A DNA stretch of 64,000 bases from Acanthaster planci (lineage: Eukaryota; Echinodermata; Asteroidea; Valvatida; Acanthasteridae). The position numbers and the translations under genes are program-made. Each line of letters opens with the position of its first letter. The first letter of the stretch is position 1. This document shows, piece after piece, positions 58,501 through 64,000 of this stretch. The notes under the pieces were generated by a model, which was not told where the DNA came from, did no database searches, and saw only the letters and a program-made list of their open reading frames with translations. Location of the stretch: positions 78,655-142,654 of the forward strand of contig NW_019091519.1 of the NCBI RefSeq assembly GCF_001949145.1. The letters are read 5' to 3'.

Positions 58501-60412
58501 GAACCGGCGCCTGCTGTGGCATGGCACCAATGTAGCCGTGGTGGCGGCCATATTGAAGACTGGCCTACGCATTATGCCCCACTCAGGGGGACGTGTCGGC
58601 CGGGGGATTTACTTCGCGTCGGAGCACAGCAAGTCGGCAGGATATGGTAAGCGGCTCTTTTTATTAATCAAGGAAGTCTCTGCACATGAGCTCCATTTCA
58701 GTCTCTTTGGCAAAACTATGGTAAAGCAAGGGACTGTACTTCCTCAATTCTGCTGATGCAACCACTCTAGCATTCCATTTGCTCCTGGAAGCAAGTCAAA
58801 GTTACAGCAAGATGTCCTGCTCAAGGACATATTTCCCAGGTTTTCCCAAAGGTCGGGCTTGAACTGGTCTTAGCACTGCCTCAGTCTATCAAAAACGAAT
58901 GTCTGAGACCAGCTTCACCCAAACTGTCTTTGTTACCTCTGGCATGGTGCCCACCCCATTTAAACATTTTGAGATGCAAACAAGGCACAGCGCAGTTAGG
59001 GTAACTAAGGCCGCGTCCAAAACGGGCTTCCAGAGCTACGGCTAGGTCTATTGTCAACGCCTCTCCGAGCGTTTCCAATGGAGCGAAGACCTAGACCTAG
59101 CTCTAGACAACAGATTCGTATGCAGCCTACAAAAGTGACTTGCCAGATCACCGTGAGAAAGGCTTCACAGAATTGAATTAATATCAGAAGTCACTGAGGC
59201 ATTGCCTGCACATGGGTCAGGTTGTCCGTCTAGATGTGAAAAATACATATCAAAACGTTCTGTTTCTTGGAAAAGAATACACCAATCTTCACCCGGTGAT
59301 GAGGAAAAACGGGGGGAGAACCTTGACATTATTCAAACTTTTGATATTAACAGTGCCTAATCCTTTCCAAATTTATACTTAAACAGTGGGAACAACCAAT
59401 AAGGGTACCGGAATCATGTTCCTGAACGAGGTTGTCCTAGGCAAGGAACACCACATCACCATGGATGACAGCAGTCTGCGACAAGCCCCCTCTGGCCATG
59501 ACTGTGTCATTGCCAAAGGACGAACCGAACCAGGTATGAACAAGGGGGCTAGTAACTCAAGGAAGTGATTTGGAAGTGAAGAGGGAGTTGGGAGGGTATC
59601 GTTTGACCAAATTCCCAAGACATCTGCAAACAGAGCGTGAAGTTACAATCTGAGGTTTAGCCATTTTCTAAATGCTCGTGGAATTTGGCAAACCAAAACC
59701 AGATGTGTGGTTTGACTAAATGTCTGAAGAAAATGTTAAGTTAGCTTTCCCAAAGTCAAGTCCTCTGTTTTTTAGGTGTACGGCATGTAAACTGTGCCAC
59801 CTTTTAAGAGTTAAGCCATCCGGCAACCCCCTCCGGCACAGATTTATACACACCCCTGCCTTTGTTTATGTCCAATCAAAAGGTGACATTGATCACAACA
59901 CTAGATCTTATCTCACCCCTCTTTTGGCATAATTTCATGCATTGGCAAGGTAAATGGAATTTGTAAGGGTGAGTCTGAGCATGCTTTATGTTAAGCATCC
60001 AAGTGAGAAAGTAATGGACCATCTGAACCTACCCTGTTGTCCTACAGTCCTTGTGACCCAAGAACAGTTCAGGTCAACTCGATTTGAATAATGTGCGGAC
60101 AAATGGGCAATGAGCACTTCCTGTACACATGGAAATAGTTGGGCTAAACACAGAGTTGATGCTACACATCACAAGACACAGGCTCGGGACTTTTGGGGGC
60201 AGGCTTGGAGTTTAAGTAACAATCGCTGTTTCATTTGTCCAGATCCCAAAAAGGAAACCCACCTCATGTTGGACGGTAAGAAGGTCGTCGTCCCACAAGG
60301 CAAGCCAGTACAACAAACCAAATACAGCAACAGTTATTTCTCCCAGAGCGAGTACCTTGTCTACAGTGAGAGTCAGAATCGTATTCGATACATGCTGGAG
60401 TTTAAATTCTGA
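52338..60412 (+). CDS. PARP3: PARP3 mono-ADP-ribosyltransferase (11 exons, gene-level entry)
   Basis: PARP3 is a nuclear DNA-break-activated ADP-ribosyltransferase that uses NAD+ and assists end joining. Eleven exons join in one frame to 535 residues (human 533-540). Order: basic lead with NLS-like PPKRKAA and GGKKAK (1-20); WGR domain about 50-165 with W99-G100-R101; helical regulatory domain about 180-310 (PLGKLSKAQLAKGFEALEEI); catalytic domain about 320-535. The H-Y-E triad is complete: H389 in WHGTN, Y419 in GIYFAS and E516 in SQSEYLVY. LRIMPHSGGRVGRGIYFASE and VVVPQGKPV are closer to PARP3 than PARP1 or PARP2, and there are no zinc fingers or BRCT. The start ATG sits in ACCATGC. The only visible oddity is repeat-laden introns. 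Confidence 0.97.
52970..53143. mobile_element. Inverted-repeat element family B, copy 2 (with gap)
   Basis: CATTAACCCTAACCTTCCCC at the left and TAGGGTTAATG at the right are the inverted ends. The interior is the reverse complement of copy 1 in the plexin gene (AGGTCTGGTAGGCCCATAAC). A 37-N gap at 53096-53132 removes part of the right side. Confidence 0.72.
53222..53347 (+). CDS. PARP3: PARP3 exon 2: WGR motif
   Basis: VYEDFDCMLNQTNISQNNNK, YYVIQLIQQGKQFTVW and TRWGRV. The WGR signature gives the domain its name and contacts 5'-phosphorylated DNA ends. Forty-two codons, phase 0 at both ends. Confidence 0.95.
53431..53673. mobile_element. Inverted-repeat element family D with TTAT duplication
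   Basis: GGGTAATTCCAGAAATTAGG at the left is mirrored by CCTAATTTCTAGAATTACCC at the right. TTAT flanks both ends, a plausible 4-bp target duplication. It begins 83 bases after the exon 2 donor. Confidence 0.8.
54195..54383 (+). CDS. PARP3: PARP3 exon 3: rest of WGR domain
   Basis: AIKAFEKKFQDKTRNKWAER and FKPVAGKYTLIEVE are typical of the C-terminal half of the PARP WGR fold. Sixty-three codons, donor GTAAGG. Confidence 0.95.
54443..54560 (+). repeat. Possible tRNA-derived SINE fragment
   Basis: CCAGGTTCAATTCCCAGCC resembles a tRNA T-arm with a B box, followed by GGGTTTTTCTCCCGGTTCTC, a pattern often seen in invertebrate SINE bodies. No complete tRNA fold is present. Confidence 0.4.
54689..55335. 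repeat. Long inverted repeat, arms about 230-250 bp
   Basis: Left arm (54689 to about 54918) and right arm (about 55081 to 55335) are inverse copies: AAATGGCCTTGGCGGCAAGA versus CTTGTTGCCGCCAAGGCCAT, GATCATTTTCTCTCAGG versus CCTGTGAGAAAATGATC, and TTGCTATTAGTTTCTAAT versus ATTAGAAACTAATAGCAA. The loop is about 160 bases. In the PARP3 transcript it would fold into a long imperfect RNA duplex. Confidence 0.8.
55760..55907 (+). CDS. PARP3: PARP3 exon 4: linker and start of regulatory domain
   Basis: SSEYAPSKLDMPTQKLLDLI and FDNNMFQEQMENFEL start the helical regulatory domain. One base of a split Asp codon precedes GTGAGT. Confidence 0.94.
56198..56421 (+). CDS. PARP3: PARP3 exon 5: regulatory domain core
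   Basis: VKKMPLGKLSKAQLAKGFEA, LEEIETAINSKASNKKLQEL and FYTVIPHSFGRKLPP are hallmark PARP regulatory-domain helices. Phase 0 end, donor GTAAGA. Confidence 0.96.
56422..57269. other. PARP3 intron, no feature recognised
   Basis: Low-complexity G and C runs near 56460-56500 and nothing else that I can name. Confidence 0.4.
57270..57326 (+). CDS. PARP3: PARP3 exon 6: short regulatory-domain exon
   Basis: Nineteen codons: VLSDIVIAQDIKKEQDETL. It continues DMLL from the previous exon into the family's DIxxA helix. Phase 0 at both ends, GTAAGT donor. Confidence 0.92.
57557..57658 (+). CDS. PARP3: PARP3 exon 7: start of catalytic domain
   Basis: NPLDVNYELLKCKLEHLEPK is the usual opening of the PARP catalytic domain. 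Thirty-four codons, donor GTATAG, phase 0. Confidence 0.94.
57817..57903 (+). CDS. PARP3: PARP3 exon 8: catalytic domain
   Basis: VIRTYVDQTKGGWRNPTLLN then VWKVARHGE. The W-V-xRxGE pattern precedes the NAD-binding histidine in the PARP3 fold. Twenty-nine codons. Confidence 0.94.
58469..58646 (+). CDS. PARP3: PARP3 exon 9: NAD-binding His and Tyr
   Basis: LLWHGTNVAVVAAILKTGLR then IMPHSGGRVGRGIYFASEHS. It holds H389 and Y419, two of the three catalytic triad residues. It is nearly identical to vertebrate PARP3. Confidence 0.97.
59387..59533 (+). CDS. PARP3: PARP3 exon 10: catalytic domain
   Basis: GIMFLNEVVLGKEHHITMDD and APSGHDCVIAKGRTEP match the segment after the NAD site. Split Val and Asp codons fit both neighbours. 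Confidence 0.95.
60243..60412 (+). CDS. PARP3: PARP3 exon 11: catalytic Glu and stop
   Basis: KKVVVPQGKPVQQTKYSNSY, FSQSEYLVYSESQNRIRYML and EFKF, then TGA. E516 in SQSEYLVY completes the H-Y-E triad. Confidence 0.96.
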
Positions 60413-62709
60413 TGAAATGTCGAGACCAGGTGGATTTTGTAGAGTGGAGAAATGATGTCCCGGCAGTTGAGTTTTGATGAAGTAAACGGAAAAGAATTTC
60501 CGTTTAATCTGGCAGCAATCATGGATCAGCACTTTTTATTTTTTAGTAAATGAAATTCTTTTTCGGTATTTTTTCCGAAAGGTCTGTTACGTTTTTCGAT
60601 CTTTAAGCAATCGGCTAGTTGTTGCTTAAGAGTGGAAACTGAGAGGGTCTTTTCACCAGTATTCCTGGAAAAAAAACGAACGAGGGAAGAAGCGAATGCT
60701 GGCAAAGTGGGCCTTGCACGTGGTAGTGAAATCATTGTCAATGAATTTTAATTACACTAAATGTTAATTTCTTTTATTTTTAAGGAAATTCATTCTGTAA
60801 CTGTTTATCAGAAACATATCATGGAGAAGAGATGCCTAGTTGGAATTGAAAGTCTTTGAAATTTTTGTATTTTTGCTTAAAGAAATTTCACCTATTGCTT
60901 AAAGAAATTACAAACCAAACTGAAATTAAGATTTTTTTCTTAATTTGCAATATTAAAATTCATATACATATATACCCAGTGTAATGTTTTAGCAAAAAAC
61001 TTTGAATTGTGTAATTAGCCGTTAGAGAAATTTGTAAGATAATTGGTTTAAAGGGAAGTCACATCCTGTCCATTGCTTATATTTTAATGTTAACAAATAC
61101 CCTAAAAAATCATGGCGGTTAAATGTATCAGTCGAAAGACAAAATGATATGGGCAAAGACTCCGAATCATGCCTTTGAATTTTTAGATTAAAAATTGCTT
61201 TTTAGAAGGAATCTTTTTTATATATTTTCAACTAGGAAATATATATGTTTGTGTCAAAATATTTTAACTGTAATGATAAATGTTTCATTATCAAATATAT
61301 GAAATTTTATTGCTGACATAGCTTGTTTATTACTGATCTACAGTTGTGATAAAATTGTAATGAAACCTAAATGAATAGAAATTGATGGATATATTTTAGT
61401 TTATGGTTATGATTCAACTCATTCTTAACAGCTAGTGTTGGAGGAGGAGCTGTAGGAGCTTTCTCTTTCTTTAGCGCAGTATGTGTGACAGAAAAGGCGG
61501 TGATTGTTTTTAAGTTGATTACTAGTTGTGCCATACCTAAATGAAATACATCTGGTTATGTAATCAAGTTAATTAGACAAATGTGGATTGCCTGCGTTGT
61601 GCATTTATATTGCAAACATGAAATTGATCGCTTGCACTAAACTGTTTTTTTCTGTTGTACCACAAGTGTTTCGTGGTGTCTTGTCACGCTTTTGAATTCA
61701 AACAAGCAATATTTCAATTAAGAACTCGAAAATTGGTCGCATCAATCATCGATGTTAGACACAGTACAAAATGCTTGATAGTTAAATATGTTGTACCTGT
61801 CGCCATTTAATGCATAAAACCTGGCGCAAGTTTCTTGTAGTTTTGTTCGTTTTCCCATACAATTGTAGTATTGCCGGTTTAGTTCTGTTGAATAGTGAAA
61901 TATATTCCTGGATTGTCTCAGTTTATGACCATGACTAACCAGAAGGGGGCAACTTTTGTCCTGTAGGCCTACATGTTGATTTTTCTTTCTCGTTGAATGA
62001 AAAGGACATACTGAGGTCGACTTGTGATGTCTAAGAAAGTATTCATGCGGTTTCGCTTCTAAGTCTGGTTTGATGCAGTTTGATTTCAGAAATTATCCCG
62101 ATCTACTACCGGAGTCCATGGGTGAGAAACAAGGGATGGTCATTCCGAGGTAGTACCTAGTCTTTGAGTGTCTCTGGCCAATCTGGGCGTACCCCTGCGT
62201 AATGGTCTCCATGTGGATGGTCACGCAAACAAAGTAAATGCACTTATTAATTAATTAAGTCCTCTCGAATAAGCCGCTCCTTTCATTACTGATCCCCAAG
62301 GGACATATTCTCCGGTACTTCCATTTACGGTGAAGGACATTTCTTATTAATCTCACCGAAACCACTCGTTTCTGGAGAGCACCCATACAGTTCCAAAAGG
62401 AATTATTAACGGAACTGTTCATCCGGAGCTTTAACTTACGACAGTCACATCACCCGGAGATGAGCTAAGGGTTTCAAGGTACGAACAGAACCAATTATCG
62501 GGCCCATGATTAGACGATGTTTGCCTTGTGATTTTCTCTAAACAGGTAGGCCTACTGACCTTTAGGGATAATTATTTCTACGCGTTGTGCCATGGTTCCC
62601 TGCTTCAGAGCCCAAAAGCGAAAACCTACAGGCAGAGAGCAAATGTTGGTTACAGTAGTCTTGATTTAGGCAGTTTTGCGACTGAAGGTAGATTTCCGGG
62701 GCCTGTTTC
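60413..62709. other. Intergenic region between PARP3 and the ASIC gene
   Basis: AT-rich PARP3 3' flank without a clear AATAAA close to the stop, then unremarkable sequence. The last 200 bases may be 5' UTR of the channel gene. No other gene is seen. Confidence 0.5.
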
Positions 62710-62724
62710 ATGAGATATCCCACA

Positions 62725-63043
62725 ATGGGCTGTTACAAACGCTGCTACCTTCGTCAGTGGGCCCTGACGGATACGGACCTGCACGGGGTGAAGCACATCG
62801 CTGGGGAGGGCGGGATACTGCGCCGTCTGATCTGGGCGGCGTGTTTCTTGGCCGCGCTGGTCGTCTTCTTGCACCAGGCCACGCTGACGCTGATCCACTT
62901 CGTGGAGAAGCATCACGTCACCAAAGTGGACATCTCCTACCGGAAGAAACTCGACTTCCCCGCGGTCACTGTCTGTAACTTCAACAAGTACCGGGAGTCG
63001 GCCCTGACGGATCGCGACATCAGAAATGTCGGCTACCATTTGG
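62725..63043 (+). CDS. ASIC: Acid-sensing ion channel (DEG/ENaC family), first coding exon
   Basis: DEG/ENaC channels are trimeric sodium channels with two membrane helices; ASICs open on acidification. The visible 106 residues hold the family's N-terminal gating motif LHGVKHIAG (His-Gly at 20-21), the first membrane helix LIWAACFLAALVVFL (about 35-57), then HHVTKVD and FPAVTVCNFN (78-87), the signature that begins the extracellular domain in ASICs. The exon ends with one base of a split codon at GTGAGT. An in-frame ATG five codons upstream (62710) is an alternative start. The extracellular domain, second helix and GAS filter are outside the window. ASIC fits better than ENaC or FaNaC, but the exact subfamily is inferred. 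Confidence 0.88.
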
Positions 63044-64000
63044 GTGAGTACGGCGGTCAGCCTTCTTTCGGTATAGGCCTATATCGTAAAATCATATTCC
63101 GGTAGCTTCCATAATTCCCATACATACAGGAATATGAGCACATACTGAACGCTCATCAACTGTTTTTCCACCTTCGCACCGTCGTCACTGGTGTTGTGTT
63201 GTTCTGAAAATGAGAAAATGGAATTTTTTTTAACCCCCCCCCCCATTTCGTTGCATAGAAATTGATCTTTACTATTGATTCTTTTTCCAATTTCCATTCC
63301 GTTAATTACTTATATCATAAAATGAATTTCCTGCACAAAAAGGTTGATTTTCGCAGAAGAAAAAGAGCATGACAATATTTTGACAAGAGAAACGCTTTCA
63401 GGGAACATTGGAATGTTATGCAAGGTTTAGATTTAATTTAAAAGCGACCGTTAATGTCCAGTTTCTTTTGCGTACTCGTCACAAGAAGCAATAACAATCT
63501 TGCAACATTATGTAACATTTATGCAACAATTTCATATATATATATTTCCTATATTTGGCGAATTCAAAATCGGGACAGAGAAAGGCTACACCGGTCCAAA
63601 ATGATCATCATGTCGAAATTGCAATTGTTAAAATATTCAGAGCCATGATTTGAAATATTATACCACTTGGTTTGCTGCATCATGAATTCCGTTATTACAT
63701 GTACTGCTGTACATGTACTATTTGATAAAATATTTTATAAGAAAGGCGGAAATACTGCCGTGGGATGGTTACACATTGCAGTTGGCTCTGTTGTCTCATG
63801 AGGGAATAATTGAAGTACCCCAATCAGTCCGGTTATTGCTTATCGGGGGGAAAGAGATTTGGCTATTCGCTGCATGGTTTATTAACCTCTTGTGCGTCTT
63901 CATCCAAAATGTAAGACCTGACGTCACTATGTAGTCAAATGCAATATGCAATAAAAAATTATTTTTTAATGCCTTTCCTGACACATTTTGGGGCTATGGC
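63044..64000. other. ASIC intron to window end, nothing recognised
   Basis: No further channel exon is seen. A TACATGTACTGCTGTACATG palindrome-like tract lies near 63697-63719. Confidence 0.5.

Overview
The window is animal genomic DNA: compact exons with canonical GT-AG junctions, introns of a few hundred bases to about 10 kb, many small inverted-repeat transposons and three assembly gaps (one N at 2931, 473 Ns at 23536-24008, 37 Ns at 53096-53132). Four protein genes can be read exon by exon, and all resemble their human counterparts closely. The mix of a plexin A, one NUAK kinase, a PARP3 (absent from flies and nematodes as far as I know) and an ASIC-type channel points to a non-ecdysozoan invertebrate. 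A deuterostome such as amphioxus, an echinoderm or a hemichordate is most likely. I cannot fix the species from sequence alone.

Layout. (1) 46-19022, plus strand: the 3' part of a plexin A gene, 19 exons, 1020 residues from the IPT repeats through the transmembrane helix to the end of the split RasGAP domain. The sema and PSI parts lie upstream of the window. (2) 19023-28241: plexin 3' flank, a gap beside a 63-bp tandem repeat, and the region where the two genes converge. (3) 28242-48963, minus strand: a complete seven-exon NUAK kinase gene coding for 626 residues. (4) 48964-52337: the shared upstream region between divergent NUAK and PARP3. (5) 52338-60412, plus strand: a complete eleven-exon PARP3 gene coding for 535 residues. 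(6) 60413-62709: intergenic. (7) 62725-63043, plus strand: the first coding exon of an acid-sensing ion channel; the rest lies beyond the window.

The genes do not form an operon or one pathway. Plexin and NUAK both act on cell shape and adhesion (semaphorin signalling to Rap/Rho; LKB1-activated control of myosin phosphatase), PARP3 acts in DNA repair, and ASIC is a proton-gated sodium channel. The human genome also has PLXNA2 and NUAK2 close together on 1q32, so the plexin-NUAK linkage may be ancient.

The most unusual structure is a 24-copy minisatellite at 13555-14274. It begins inside a plexin exon, crosses its 5' splice site and repeats that splice site in every unit. Other notable items are a GC-AG intron in plexin, a roughly 650-bp inverted repeat in a PARP3 intron, several families of small inverted-repeat elements, and PP1-docking and degron-like motifs in the NUAK tail.
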